From contig JANQJF010000128.1 of NCBI GenBank assembly GCA_028281765.1, positions 124,001 through 188,000 on the forward strand: 64,000 nt of DNA, given 5' to 3'. The notes under the pieces were generated by a model that ran no database searches, had not been told where the DNA came from, and saw only the letters and a program-made list of their open reading frames with translations. The stretch comes from Planctomycetota bacterium (GTDB taxonomy: Bacteria; Planctomycetota; UBA1135; UBA2386). Below, one piece after another: positions 42,638 to 52,002 of the stretch (positions are counted from its first letter, which is position 1; every line of letters starts with the position of its first letter). Made by a program: the position numbers and the translations under genes.

Positions 42638-44711
42638 ACGGATAACCATAGAGCCAAAGGCGCGCCAAGTTGAACGGGTCCCCACCCGCGCGCGGCCGCA
42701 GCTCGACCGTGAACTGCGTCTTGCCGGCAGTCAGCGGACGCGGCAGCTCGACCTCGAGCTCGGTGCCTTCCTTCCAGCGGAACCACTGGTTCGACTGCGG
42801 GCTGTGCAGGAGGCCGGCCCAGATGCCGTCGACGTAGACGTCGGCCTGCGCGATGCCACCGTCGCCGGTGCCGCGGTCACGGTCCATGCGGAGACCGATG
42901 CAGAAGGCGTCGTAGTTCGTCAGGTTCGGCTCGTTGACGCTGAACGTGAAGAACGTGTCGATGACGCGCACGTCGTCGGTGACGTCCGGCGTCTGGAACT
43001 GCGTGTCGCGGAAGAAACCGTGCGTCAGCTCGTACTCCGGAGCCGCTTCGGTGAAGCTCGCAGCGCGCGTCGCTTCGTCCGCCGCGTCGCCGACGTCGAG
43101 TTCGAGGATCGTGTCCCGCGCCGCGTTCGGCGCGATGTAGTGGAACGTGGTGAAGCGGTAGATCGCGTTCTCCTCATTGCCCGGACCGTGCTCGAGCACG
43201 ATGTCGATGCCGTCGACGTAGTGCACCGGGTCGAAGACGAGCGTCGAGCCCATCAGGCGCGCCGTCTCGAACTGCTTCTTGTTCAGCGGCATCGACAGCA
43301 GGCCACTGTGGAACGAGCAGTCGGTCTGGAACGGCACGTCGGACGGGCTGTCGTACCAACCCCAGTGGCCGATCCCGGTCTCGGTCGCGGCGTAGACGTG
43401 GTCGTCGCCCTTGTTGTTGTTGGTCCGGATGCTCATGTCACCCTCGATGTGCATGAGGCTCACGTTGCCGGGGATGACGCCCGGGACGTTCGTGATCGCG
43501 GACTCGAGCGCGTGGTAGCGCAGCATCCCGTGCCCGGTCGGATAGGTCGGACCCTGGAACGCGATGCCGGTCTGCGTGACGCCGAAGTCGTAGGTGCCGT
43601 GGAAGTAGCCCCACGGCTCGGGGTGCACGCCCGTGCCTTCCGCAGTCTCGACGGTGATGCTCGCAGACTTGCCGTTCGTGTTGACGAACTCCAGGTCTGC
43701 GCTCGTCGTGAAGTGCATCGGGAAGTAGCAGGTGATCTTGTCGGTGCCGTTGTTGTTGTTCAGCAGCGACGTGATCGGCGTGAACGGCGTGATCGGCGAA
43801 GTCGGCTCGAACGGCTGGCGCACCATCGCGCCGAGCACGTAGACGGGCACGTCGACGGCCGGCGTCGCCTGACCATCCCACGTGAAGCGCGCCTGCAGGC
43901 CGTCCCAGTGCGCGGGATCGGTCACGGTGACGCTGACTTCGAGCAGAGTCGACGGGCCGACGAGGTTGATCGTCTGCGAGCCACCGCCACCGGGGATCGT
44001 CAGGTTCGTCATCGTCGGCACGCGCGTCGTCTTGTGCGGCCACCCACCGCGCGCGGCGTAGACCGTCTCCCACTCCGCGCGGTTCGGGACCTCGAGGACG
44101 TCGTCCCAGGTTCCGAGCACGCCCGTCAGGCGGTGGAAGCGCGCCGCGTTGTCGAACCAGTTCTCTTCGACGCGGAGGCGGAAGCTGTTCTCCCACACCA
44201 TCGGGGTGTAGGTGATGCTGCCGCCCGCACGCGACTGCGTGAACGGCCCGTCGAACGGCGTGATCTGCGGGGCGAGGAGGTTGCCAGGCGAACGGAAGTA
44301 GTTCGACAGCGGCAGGTCCCAGAGCATCTGGCCTTCGATGAAGATCTGCCCGCGCGAGTCCTCCCACGGCAGCTGGAAGATGCCGGCCAATCCGCCCCAG
44401 AAGTTGCGGAAGTAGCTTCCCATGTAGCCAGGGCGGCCTTCGAGGTGCGCGATGACGGCGTACTCGCTCGCGCCCTCGGTCTCCCGATAGTCCTCGACCT
44501 GGTTGGTGCCGGTGAAGCCGTCGTCGTTGCCCTTCGACAGCGCGGTCGGGAAGTCTTCGGGGTCGGAGCTCGCGCGGACGAACGTCTTGAAGCGGGGGTT
44601 CAAGAGCGTGCTGAACGTGTCCGAGACACCGGTGGTGTCGAGGGCTTGCGCGGCGATCGGGGCGCCGCCGACGACAGCGGCGGCGACGATCCAAAGCGGG
44701 GTGCGGATCAC
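42636..44711 (-). CDS. Secreted DUF2961 (GH172-type) protein
   Basis: 691 residues with a signal peptide ending APIAAQ. The body carries DUF2961 features: an N-terminal FKTFVRASSDPEDFP, VWENSFRLRVEENW, ITCYFPMHFTTSADLEF and GYFHGTYDF. DUF2961 is the catalytic domain of glycoside hydrolase family 172, which includes alpha-D-fructofuranosidase/difructose dianhydride and arabinofuranosidase activities. The C-terminal part (DAFCIGLRMDRDRG, VYVDGIWAGLLHSP) is a second jelly roll found in the family. The substrate is not predictable here. It lacks the shared terminal domain of its neighbours. Confidence 0.82.
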   Translation of the reverse strand: MIRTPLWIVAAAVVGGAPIAAQALDTTGVSDTFSTLLNPRFKTFVRASSDPEDFPTALSKGNDDGFTGTNQVEDYRETEGASEYAVIAHLEGRPGYMGSYFRNFWGGLAGIFQLPWEDSRGQIFIEGQMLWDLPLSNYFRSPGNLLAPQITPFDGPFTQSRAGGSITYTPMVWENSFRLRVEENWFDNAARFHRLTGVLGTWDDVLEVPNRAEWETVYAARGGWPHKTTRVPTMTNLTIPGGGGSQTINLVGPSTLLEVSVTVTDPAHWDGLQARFTWDGQATPAVDVPVYVLGAMVRQPFEPTSPITPFTPITSLLNNNNGTDKITCYFPMHFTTSADLEFVNTNGKSASITVETAEGTGVHPEPWGYFHGTYDFGVTQTGIAFQGPTYPTGHGMLRYHALESAITNVPGVIPGNVSLMHIEGDMSIRTNNNKGDDHVYAATETGIGHWGWYDSPSDVPFQTDCSFHSGLLSMPLNKKQFETARLMGSTLVFDPVHYVDGIDIVLEHGPGNEENAIYRFTTFHYIAPNAARDTILELDVGDAADEATRAASFTEAAPEYELTHGFFRDTQFQTPDVTDDVRVIDTFFTFSVNEPNLTNYDAFCIGLRMDRDRGTGDGGIAQADVYVDGIWAGLLHSPQSNQWFRWKEGTELEVELPRPLTAGKTQFTVELRPRAGGDPFNLARLWLYGYP

Positions 44712-45098
44712 GGGTGGACTTTCCAGAGGTGAGGTAGAAGACGAGGTGCTGCCAGCCGAGCGACCAGAGGGAGGGCGGAGCCGCAGAGGCAGAGACGGGG
44801 CGGGGAGTCTAGCAAAACTGTACCGCGCCGCAGCCTGTTATGCGGGCACGATGATTACGCCAAGCCGGATTCCTCCACGACGCGGCACCGGGCACGGCCG
44901 GGAACTCGCGATGCGATCGAAATCACGGAATCGCGCGCCTGGAGACCGTTCGACGGCGCGTCTCGACGACCGCGCGAACACGCGCGCGCCGACGCGGAAC
45001 GCACGAGGTGTAAAGATCAGGGCAAGCACCCAGGGCGACGGGCGTTACGCCTGCGTAACGCCGAGGTGTCGGTTTTTGCTCGGAGACAAGTGCGACAC
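44712..45098. other. Gene-free interval of 387 bases
   Basis: Lies upstream of the GH172 gene and downstream of the ankyrin gene. Short frames on both strands have arginine-rich shadow composition and no start signals. The only clear structure is the hairpin pair at 45041-45100. A promoter for the GH172 gene should lie near 44720-44830, but none is convincing. Confidence 0.5.
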
Positions 45099-45100
45099 CT
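45041..45100 (-). terminator. Two consecutive hairpins after the ankyrin gene
   Basis: GGCGTTACG (45041-45049) pairs with CGTAACGCC (45054-45062) around a 4-base loop. AGGTGTCG (45064-45071) pairs with CGACACCT (45093-45100), which ends in the stop codon of the leftward ankyrin gene. There is no T run in the correct place, so intrinsic termination would be weak. Confidence 0.4.
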
Positions 45101-45989
45101 AGCGCGCGCCGTACGACTCGAGGAGATCGACGAGGCGGGTGCGGCCGGCTTCCTCGGCGAGGCTGCGCGCCGTGTCGCCCTGTTCGTCGCGCGCGTTGAC
45201 GTCGACGCCGTGGTCGAGAAGCACGCGCACCATGTCCGTGCGCCCGGACTCGACCGCGCGCATCAGCGCGGTCCGCTTGCCGTGGTTGCGGTGGTTCTCG
45301 TCGGCCCCCACTTCGAGAAGGCGCCGCACCGCACGCTCGTGCCCCTTCGCGACGGCCCAGAACAGCGGCGTGTCGCCGTTGCCGTCCTCGTCGGTGTGCC
45401 GCGCGCCGAGGTCGAGCAGGTCGAGTCCGAGCTGTTCGTGGCCGGCCTTGAACGCGGCGAGAATCGCGGTGCGCGAGTCGCCGTCGGTCACGTGGATGTC
45501 CGCACCGGCGGCGAGCAGCTGCTGGACGCGAGCCAAGTCGCCGTCCTTGGCGGCGTCGACGATCGGGCGGTTCTTGGGTTGGGGCGGCGGTTCGTCGGCG
45601 GCGCGGCTCCCGCCATCCACGGTTGCAACGCCGCCCGGCATGTTGCGCTCGCTCGCGATCTGCGCGAGGGCGCGCTGCAAGTGCTCGACCGCCTGCTCGA
45701 GACCGGCGAGTCGGGCTTCGAGTGCACCGTCGACGACGGTCGCGCGGGCGGTGGGACTCTCTTCCTCGTCGATGGACTCGACCAAGACCGGCAGGGACTG
45801 CGACATCTCCGCGATCTTCCGGTCGAGTTCGTCGAGGCGCTCGGTGTCGCGGGGTTGCGCGACGGGGCCGGTTTCGGGGTTCGCGGCCAGGCGGGCGTCG
45901 AGGTCGAAGCAGAACCAACCCAGAGCGAGGATGAGGGCGAACTGCACGACTGTTATGGCCGGGAGTGCGCGGGTAGCTGGTTCGGGCAT
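45099..45989 (-). CDS. Membrane-anchored ankyrin-repeat protein
   Basis: 296 residues. One membrane helix at about 10-28 (AITVVQFALILALGWFCF), a coiled-coil-like stretch (about 45-115, EARLAGLEQAVEHLQRALAQ), then four ankyrin repeats from about 140, with VDAAKDGDLARVQQLLAAGAD, TPLFWAVAKGHERAVRRLLEV and TALMRAVESGRTDMVRVLLD. Ankyrin repeats bind proteins. The orientation in the membrane is not certain; a signal anchor with the repeats outside is likely. No functional neighbours are evident. Confidence 0.82.
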   Translation of the reverse strand: MPEPATRALPAITVVQFALILALGWFCFDLDARLAANPETGPVAQPRDTERLDELDRKIAEMSQSLPVLVESIDEEESPTARATVVDGALEARLAGLEQAVEHLQRALAQIASERNMPGGVATVDGGSRAADEPPPQPKNRPIVDAAKDGDLARVQQLLAAGADIHVTDGDSRTAILAAFKAGHEQLGLDLLDLGARHTDEDGNGDTPLFWAVAKGHERAVRRLLEVGADENHRNHGKRTALMRAVESGRTDMVRVLLDHGVDVNARDEQGDTARSLAEEAGRTRLVDLLESYGAR

Positions 45990-46035
45990 TCGGTGAGTCT
46001 AGCGGATCGCTCGGGCGCGCCAGGGCGTCCCTCCG

Positions 46036-46251
46036 CTACGACCCCCACGGCCTCGCAGAACTCGACGAGCCAGCAGAGGCGAAGCTGCCTTTCGGCTTGT
46101 CCCAGACGCGAGCGACGCACTTCTCGCCCGGCCGCGCGCGGAGCCCCTTCGGACGGAACACGAGGCACGCCCCGGTCCCGTATCCCTCCTTCGCCACGCC
46201 GAGGTGATAGAGCTCGAGTGGCGCACCCTCGGCGACATTCGGACTGCCGCC
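46036..46251 (-). pseudogene. 3' fragment of a gene cut off at the edge of the 169-bp element
   Basis: A 71-residue open frame ends with TAG at 46036-46038. It reads like real protein: ELYHLGVAKEGYGTGACLV, then FRPKGLRARPGEKCVARVW and DKPKGSF. Going upstream, the frame meets a stop exactly at the CTAG that bounds the repeat element (46252). On the other side of the element only 12 bases remain before the rtcB stop, so the 5' part of the gene is gone. No start codon or ribosome-binding site remains. The parent family is not recognised. Confidence 0.5.
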
Positions 46252-46420
46252 CTAGTGCCCCGCGTCCGAAGCCCGCATCATAAGTAACCGGCCATTCGAC
46301 CCGCTCGCTGCGTTGCTGCTCCTCAACTTGTCCACTGACAAGCCGTGTCGTCGCAGCGCCTTGCGCGCGAATGGACTGACGCGGCTACTTTCGCTACGGA
46401 CTTGAGACGAGGGACACTAG
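46252..46420. mobile_element. 169-bp palindromic repeat element, copy 1
   Basis: Starts and ends with CTAG; just inside are TGCCCC and GGGACA, a short imperfect terminal inverted repeat. The interior is a nested palindrome: CCATTCG with CGAATGG, CGCTGCG with CGCAGCG and CTTGTC with GACAAG around the loop CACT. The second copy at 60989-61157 has the same length and 163 of 169 identical bases. There is no coding capacity. A non-autonomous (MITE-like) element is likely; CTAG would fit a YTAR target duplication as made by IS5-type transposases. Confidence 0.75.
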
Positions 46421-46432
46421 CGGCGGGGAGAT

Positions 46433-47656
46433 TCAGCCCTTCACGCAGACGACCTGTCGCAGCGTGTGTAGGGCCTCGACGAGGTCGGTTTGCGCGGCCA
46501 TGACGCTGTCGATGTCCTTGTAGGCCATCGGCGTCTCATCGAGCACGCCGGCGTCCTTGCGGCACTCGATGCCCTCGGTCGCCTCCTCGTGATCGCGCAG
46601 CGTGAACTTGCGCTTCGCCGCGCCGCGCGACATCGCGCGCCCGGCACCGTGGCTGCAGGAGTGGAAGCTCTCGGCGTTGCCCCTGCCGCGCACGATGTAG
46701 GAACGCGCACCCATCGAACCCGGGATGATGCCGAGTTCGCCGTCACGTGCGCTGACCGCACCCTTGCGCGTCACGAAGACCTCTTCGCCGTAGTGCTCTT
46801 CCCGCTGCACGTAGTTGTGGTGGCAGTTGACGGCGCTCTTCTCCGTCTGGAACGACGGCAGCTCCTTGTGCTCACGCAGCGCGTCGAGGATGCGCGCCAT
46901 CATGACTTCGCGGTTGGTGCGCGCGTACCCTTGGGCCCACTCCACGGCGAACACGTAGTCGCCGAAGTGGTCCGCGCCCTCTTCGAAGTACGCGAGGTCC
47001 TTGTCCGGCAGGTTCGCGAGGTGGCGCTTCATGTCCTTCTGTGCGAGCTTGATGAAGTGCTGGCCGATCCGGTTGCCGACGCCGCGGGAGCCGCTGTGCA
47101 ACATGACCCAGACGCGGTCTTCCTCGTCGAGGCAGAGCTCGATGAAGTGGTTTCCCGTGCCGAGCGTGCCGAGCTGGCGGACGTGCTGGCCACGATCGAG
47201 ACGCGGGTGCCGCTCGAGGATGCGCTCGTAGCCCGGACGCATCTTGCGCCAAGCGTTCTCGACGAGCGCCGGGACCCGGTCGCCCCAGGCGCCACGATCG
47301 TTGCGACCGCCACTCGCGGTGCGGCCGTGGGGCGCCGCACGCTCGATCGCGCCGCGCACCGACTTGAGGTCGTCGGGAAGCTGGCTCGCGGTCAGCGTGG
47401 TTCGGGTCGCCATCATGCCGCAGCCGATGTCGACGCCGACCGCCGCGGGGATGATCGCGCCCTTGGTCGGGATCACGCTGCCGACGGTCGCGCCGATGCC
47501 CCAGTGCACGTCGGGCATCGCGGCGACCCACTTGTGGACGATCGGCAGGCTCGCGACGTTCTTGAGCTGGTCGATCGCTTCTTGTTCGGCCTGGACGCCG
47601 TCGATCCACGCCTTGATGGGAACTCGGTCGCCCTGGATGCGGACGTACTGCGTCAC
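46433..47656 (-). CDS. rtcB: RNA-splicing ligase RtcB
   Basis: 407 residues. RtcB joins 2',3'-cyclic phosphate or 3'-phosphate RNA ends to 5'-OH ends using GTP and manganese. Metal and active-site motifs are visible: AAVGVDIGCGMMATR, GTLGTGNHFIELC, HSGSRGVGNRIG, CHHNYVQREEH, and SCSHGAGRAMSRG, whose His is the guanylated residue. In bacteria it repairs RNA such as cleaved tRNA. Its start overlaps the stop of msrA by four bases, so the two are probably co-translated. The short bacterial form is complete. Confidence 0.95.
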   Translation of the reverse strand: MTQYVRIQGDRVPIKAWIDGVQAEQEAIDQLKNVASLPIVHKWVAAMPDVHWGIGATVGSVIPTKGAIIPAAVGVDIGCGMMATRTTLTASQLPDDLKSVRGAIERAAPHGRTASGGRNDRGAWGDRVPALVENAWRKMRPGYERILERHPRLDRGQHVRQLGTLGTGNHFIELCLDEEDRVWVMLHSGSRGVGNRIGQHFIKLAQKDMKRHLANLPDKDLAYFEEGADHFGDYVFAVEWAQGYARTNREVMMARILDALREHKELPSFQTEKSAVNCHHNYVQREEHYGEEVFVTRKGAVSARDGELGIIPGSMGARSYIVRGRGNAESFHSCSHGAGRAMSRGAAKRKFTLRDHEEATEGIECRKDAGVLDETPMAYKDIDSVMAAQTDLVEALHTLRQVVCVKG

Positions 47657-48315
47657 TTCTCGAGCCCGAGCTTATCGAGCTTGGGCGCGATCACGGCCTT
47701 GCAGTAGCCGTAGGTGCGGTTGCCCCGATAGAAGTCCTGGTGCTCGCCGGGCGCGGTGTAGAACTCGCTGGCCGCCGTGATCTCGGTCACGATCGGGTCC
47801 GCGAACTCGCCCGCGTGCTGCGCCTTTGACTTCTCCGCGGCCTCACGCTGCGCTTCGGAGTGGTAGAAGATCGCGGAGCGATACTGAGGCCCGACGTCCG
47901 CGCCCTGGCGGTTCAGCGTCGTCGGGTCGTGGAGCTTCCAGAACCACGCGAGCAGGTGCTCGTAGCTGATCTTCTCCGGGTCGAACCTGACCTGGACGAC
48001 CTCGGCGTGGCCGGTCGTCTTGCGGCAGACCTCGTCGTAGGTCGGATTCGGGACGTGCCCGCCCATGAAGCCGGATTCGACGTCCTGCACGCCGTCGAGC
48101 TGCTCGAGGACCGCCTCGATGCACCAGTAGCAGCCCGCGCCGAGCGTCGCGATCTGGGTTCCGGAAGTCGAGTCGTCGGTTTTCGTCGAAGCGTGGTTCG
48201 TGTCGTCCATGGAGGTCGCGGAAGAGGTCTCGGGGGAGGTCTCGGGCTGCGGCTGACAGTTGGTCAGAAGTGCCGCGAGGGCAACGAGGATTGGGAAGAT
48301 CAGGGGTCGGATCAT
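47653..48315 (-). CDS. msrA: Peptide methionine sulfoxide reductase MsrA, lipoprotein form
   Basis: 220 residues. The N-terminus is a lipoprotein signal (ALLTNC, Cys about residue 20) with a Ser/Thr-rich linker, so the enzyme is exported. The catalytic Cys lies in LGAGCYWCIEAVLEQL; GGHVPNPTYDEVCRKTTGHAE and YRSAIFYHSEAQ are standard MsrA segments. It reduces methionine-S-sulfoxide in proteins. It is the first gene of a two-gene unit with rtcB (ATGA overlap), which is unusual since RtcB is cytoplasmic. The ~140-base upstream interval includes an AT-rich stretch that may hold the promoter. Confidence 0.94.
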   Translation of the reverse strand: MIRPLIFPILVALAALLTNCQPQPETSPETSSATSMDDTNHASTKTDDSTSGTQIATLGAGCYWCIEAVLEQLDGVQDVESGFMGGHVPNPTYDEVCRKTTGHAEVVQVRFDPEKISYEHLLAWFWKLHDPTTLNRQGADVGPQYRSAIFYHSEAQREAAEKSKAQHAGEFADPIVTEITAASEFYTAPGEHQDFYRGNRTYGYCKAVIAPKLDKLGLEK

Positions 48316-48453
48316 CGCGATCTGCGGATTTTTTGGATTTTCGCGTACCGAATCGGCTGCTCCTGTCGCTGTAGGGGGCAGATAAGGAATGCCATTCGGG
48401 GAACGCGATGGCTCGTCCGGGTGCCTGGGGGCTCCCGGGCGGGCCAGCGCACT

Positions 48454-49668
48454 TTAACCGGCCGATACTGCGGCGGCCGCTTCTGTCCGAATCGTTGCCC
48501 GAATCGCGTCGACGACCGATTCGGGAGGCAGCTCACGGATGCACTTCGCGCCCCGCAGCGCGGTCACCAGGATCGGCTCGTGAGCGCACGTCATGAAGCA
48601 GCCCGAACAGCGTTCGAAGTCGGGGTGCGCGACGGTGCGGAGGTTGTCGAAGCCGGCGCCCTGCGGATACGGAAAGAAGTATCCGAGGTTGCTGCTCTGG
48701 GTGACGCAGACCGTCGGGCGTCCGAGACAGGCCGCGATGTGGGTCAGGCCGCTGTCAGGCCCGAGGAAGCCGCGCGCGGAGGCGATCACGGTCGCTGCCT
48801 CGGCGACGGAAGTGCGGCCGCACAGGTTGGTCATGTTCGGGAGCCCGATCGAGTCGACCGCGTCCCGTTCCGTGCCGAGCGCGACGAACCGCTGGGTCGG
48901 GAAGGCCGCGAGGACCTGCTCCCAGTGGCTCGGCGGGTAGTCCTTCTTGCGATTGTTGCTGAAGGGTTGCCACGCGATTGCGTCCTCGAACTCGGGACGC
49001 GGCGCGGCGTCGAGCTCGAGAGCCGGGCGTGTGTCGGCTGGCTCGAAGGCTTCTCCGCGGACTCGCCGCGTGAGCTCGCCCAGATAGTAGGCGCCATCCA
49101 GCAGGAGATGCCGGTCGGAGACGTCGTCGCGCCGCCGGGGACGGGACGGCACGACTTCGAACCCGGCGGGCACGTGACGCCGAGGGGCGAGTGACACGCC
49201 GTCGTCGTAGCCGGCGTAGACGAACTTGTGACGGGCGGGCAGCGCTTCGAGCAGGTCGCCGAGCGCGAACGTGCCGCCGTAGAAGAGGTGCAGGTCCGAC
49301 GCGATCACGTCGTATTCCCCGGCGACCTTCGAGGCGAAGTGGCGCCGAGCCTCCGCGGACGCGTTCCAGCCGCGCTCGTCGAAGGCCAGGAAGCGGTCGA
49401 CGTAGGGGGCGACGATGGTCCGCGTTTCCGCGCGTCCCAGGTGCACGATCTCGTGGTCGGGGAACGCCGCGCGGAAGTGCTTGAGGATGCCGGTCCCCAT
49501 GACCGCGTCCCCGATCCGGCCCCAGGCGACGTGCAGGAGGCGCGGCGCCGACCGGCCGGCGGAGGACGCGACTGGCCCCATCGCGCCGCCGCGCCGGCGG
49601 GCGCGGCGAGCCTGCATCGCGTACCGCGTCCGGTAGAGCGCGGTGTTGAGTGTGTACCAGATCGTCAC
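48454..49668 (-). CDS. Glycosyltransferase family 9 (heptosyltransferase-like)
   Basis: 404 residues. After a basic N-terminal segment the GT9 fold starts at RLLHVAWGRIGDAVMGTGIL, matching the typical GxIGDxVxxxP-like opening. The C-terminal half has WQPFSNNRKKDYPPSHWEQV and FLGPDSGLTHIAACLGRPTV, the nucleotide-sugar-binding part. Such enzymes add heptose or other sugars to lipopolysaccharide core or similar glycans. Cys-rich CSGCFMTC near the end is unusual. The start is a GTG at 49668; a later ATG near residue 30 is possible. Confidence 0.85.
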   Translation of the reverse strand: MTIWYTLNTALYRTRYAMQARRARRRGGAMGPVASSAGRSAPRLLHVAWGRIGDAVMGTGILKHFRAAFPDHEIVHLGRAETRTIVAPYVDRFLAFDERGWNASAEARRHFASKVAGEYDVIASDLHLFYGGTFALGDLLEALPARHKFVYAGYDDGVSLAPRRHVPAGFEVVPSRPRRRDDVSDRHLLLDGAYYLGELTRRVRGEAFEPADTRPALELDAAPRPEFEDAIAWQPFSNNRKKDYPPSHWEQVLAAFPTQRFVALGTERDAVDSIGLPNMTNLCGRTSVAEAATVIASARGFLGPDSGLTHIAACLGRPTVCVTQSSNLGYFFPYPQGAGFDNLRTVAHPDFERCSGCFMTCAHEPILVTALRGAKCIRELPPESVVDAIRATIRTEAAAAVSAG

Positions 49669-49730
49669 CTGCCGTAGCTATCGGCAGTTCGCAACGCCGG
49701 ACCGTGGGGAAAAGCGGCCCCGGCGGGTGG

Positions 49731-51995
49731 TCAGCCGGTGATTTCGACGGCCTGACCACCGGCCAGCACGACGACCAGCCGTGCGCTGAACGCGAAGCAC
49801 GTCGCCAGGTCCGGGTTGGCTCGCAGCAGCGCGAAGTACTCGTCGGAGAACGCCGGGATCCGGCGCTCCTTGCCGCGCATCGCTTCGGTGAACGCCTGGT
49901 CGACCCAGGCACCCCCGACCAGGTGGAACGTGCGGCTGCCGAGTCGCTGCGAAGTCAGCCCGACGGCCGAGTCGTCGCCGGCGAACCCGCGGACGCCGGC
50001 CCGGTCCTTCATCGCCTTGAGGCGGACGCTGCGCCGGACCGCGGTCGCACCCGTGCTCGGCGCGACGGCTATGTCGTCGAGCGCGCGCTCGGCTTCGGTG
50101 GCCTCCCGGTCGACCTGTTCGAGCCGTCGTCCGAGTCGCCCGCTGTCCAGGGACACACCCGCGCCCTTCTTGCGAAGCTCGTCGGCGACGCGGTCGGCCT
50201 CGCCGGCGGACGCGATGTGGCGGCCCTCGCGGCGACGCAGCCCGCGCGCGTTCGCGACGCGCTGGCCTTCCTCGACGATCAGGTGGGAGGTGTACGGCGT
50301 CACGATTCCGAACTGCTTGCCGAGGCGGCGCACCTCGTCGGTCAGCTCCTTCGACTTGCCGTTGAGGCGAATCGCCTCGAGGAGCACGGCGACGCGGCGC
50401 TCGGCCCAGAGACCGGGCACGAAGTCGTGGCTCTGCCGGCCGTCGAAGTTGCCTTCGAAGACGAGCTCTTGCCGCACGCCGTCGACCGTGCCTCGGAGAC
50501 GGATCGCCCGCTGGCCCTTGCCGCGGTAGCGCGCGAGCACGAGGAGGTGGCTGCCCTTGAACAGATCGGGCAGGTGCTTCGGTGCGCGGTCCGCGATCTC
50601 GACGCCGTCGATCGAGAGCGCGAGGTTCGTCATGACCGGGTGGCTCAGCTTGGTGAACAGCGCGCTCGTCTTGACCTCGATGTTCTCGTCTTCGCGGACG
50701 TAGTCGCGATCGCCGCGGCTGTCCTCGGCGATATTGTCGAGCAGGCGCGTGTTGACGTCGTTGCCGACGCCGAACACGAAGATGCGCTCCTTGTCGGAGT
50801 TCGCCGTCGCGATCTTCTTCGTCAGCTGGTCGGGGTCGGTCAGGCCGATCGTCGGTTGCCCGTCCGTCAAGAACACCGTGATCGGGACGACCGTCCGGGT
50901 CGTGTCGAACTTGGGCAGGTCGGCGAGCATCGCGCTCGTCATCGCCTCTTCGATGTTCGTGCCGCCGACCGCCTGGATCGCGGCGATCTTCTCGAGTGCC
51001 TTCTTCAGGTTGTCCTCGTCCGCGCCGACCGGACCCGCGAAGAACGGGCGCGCCTCCGTCGAGAACGGGATGATGTTGAACCGATCCGTCGAACGCAGCG
51101 ACTGCACGAAGAATCGCAGCGCGCTCTGAGCCTGCTTGATCTTCTTGCCCTTCATCGACCCGGACGTGTCGATGACGAACTGCACGACGCGCATCACGTT
51201 CTTCGGCTCCGGCCACTCGTGCTTCGGCGAGATCATCGCGAGCATGTAGCCGTCGTCACCGAGTCGGTGAGTCAACAAGTCGAGCCCGAACGCGGACTCG
51301 TGCGTGCTGTAGAAGAGCTGCAGGTCGCGGTCGGGAATCGATCCCGCGGGCAGTTCGAGCGAGGCTCGGATCTCGTGGTCGCCCGATCGCACGACGTCGA
51401 TCGAAGGCAGCGGAGAGTAGGCCGTCTTCAGCGGCTGCCGTGACTCGACGCGGACGTCCAGCGACAGCTTCGCGCCGGTCAGGCCGGTGACCGCGCGGAG
51501 GGGGAAAGCCCATTCGCGCAGGTTGGCGTTTGCGGGCACGACCTGGCGGTACTGCACCACGACGTCGACCGTGCCGGAAGGCGGCACCGGGAATACGCGC
51601 GCGCGGAGGCAGCCCTGACCGTAGTATTCGAGCAGGCCGGGATCGCGGCGGCGGCGGACGATGTCCTCGTAGATCTTGCGGGCCTTGGGAGCGTCGAGGA
51701 TCTCGCTGGCGACGACTTCTCCGTTCATCGTTATCGTGAAGTGGTCGGCGATCGCGCCGTGGGGGAGCGGCAGGACCCAGTCGGCCTCGGCGGCGCGGCG
51801 ACCGGGGTTGCGCAGAGTCTGCTCGATGCGCGTCGTCGCGACCCCGTCGACGATCCTGGCAGTGACGCGAACGTTCTCGGTCGTGACGGGCTGTGGGGCC
51901 GGTCGTCGGACGGTGCGGATGGTCCGTTGCGCCGGTGGCGCGGACGCGACGAAGGCCAGGAGGGCCGTGGAAAGGACTGCGGTTCGGCGGTTCAT
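49731..51995 (-). CDS. Secreted VIT and VWA domain protein
   Basis: 754 residues with signal peptide ending SAPPAQ. Residues ~40-170 form a VIT domain (vault-protein/inter-alpha-trypsin; DWVLPLPHGAIADHFTITMNG). A VWA domain follows with MIDAS DTSGS near 273 and IPITVFLTDGQPTIG. The order is that of inter-alpha-trypsin inhibitor heavy chains and many planctomycete exported proteins. A long C-terminal region of ~300 residues includes KQFGIVTPYTSHLIVEEGQ, typical after this domain pair. The role may be protein binding at the surface. Its Shine-Dalgarno lies in a hairpin (52003-52022). Confidence 0.9.
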   Translation of the reverse strand: MNRRTAVLSTALLAFVASAPPAQRTIRTVRRPAPQPVTTENVRVTARIVDGVATTRIEQTLRNPGRRAAEADWVLPLPHGAIADHFTITMNGEVVASEILDAPKARKIYEDIVRRRRDPGLLEYYGQGCLRARVFPVPPSGTVDVVVQYRQVVPANANLREWAFPLRAVTGLTGAKLSLDVRVESRQPLKTAYSPLPSIDVVRSGDHEIRASLELPAGSIPDRDLQLFYSTHESAFGLDLLTHRLGDDGYMLAMISPKHEWPEPKNVMRVVQFVIDTSGSMKGKKIKQAQSALRFFVQSLRSTDRFNIIPFSTEARPFFAGPVGADEDNLKKALEKIAAIQAVGGTNIEEAMTSAMLADLPKFDTTRTVVPITVFLTDGQPTIGLTDPDQLTKKIATANSDKERIFVFGVGNDVNTRLLDNIAEDSRGDRDYVREDENIEVKTSALFTKLSHPVMTNLALSIDGVEIADRAPKHLPDLFKGSHLLVLARYRGKGQRAIRLRGTVDGVRQELVFEGNFDGRQSHDFVPGLWAERRVAVLLEAIRLNGKSKELTDEVRRLGKQFGIVTPYTSHLIVEEGQRVANARGLRRREGRHIASAGEADRVADELRKKGAGVSLDSGRLGRRLEQVDREATEAERALDDIAVAPSTGATAVRRSVRLKAMKDRAGVRGFAGDDSAVGLTSQRLGSRTFHLVGGAWVDQAFTEAMRGKERRIPAFSDEYFALLRANPDLATCFAFSARLVVVLAGGQAVEITG

Positions 51996-52002
51996 GAAAT
52001 TG

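Noticed and set aside
44850..44866. ATGATTACGCCAAGC, identical to 15 bases at the start of cloning-vector lacZ-alpha
   Set aside because: The match ends on both sides at once and no polylinker or other vector sequence follows, so chance is the best explanation.
48316..48453. T-rich stretch (GATTTTTTGGATTTT) as a terminator
   Set aside because: No hairpin precedes it on the + strand and no rightward gene ends there; it is more likely part of the msrA promoter region.
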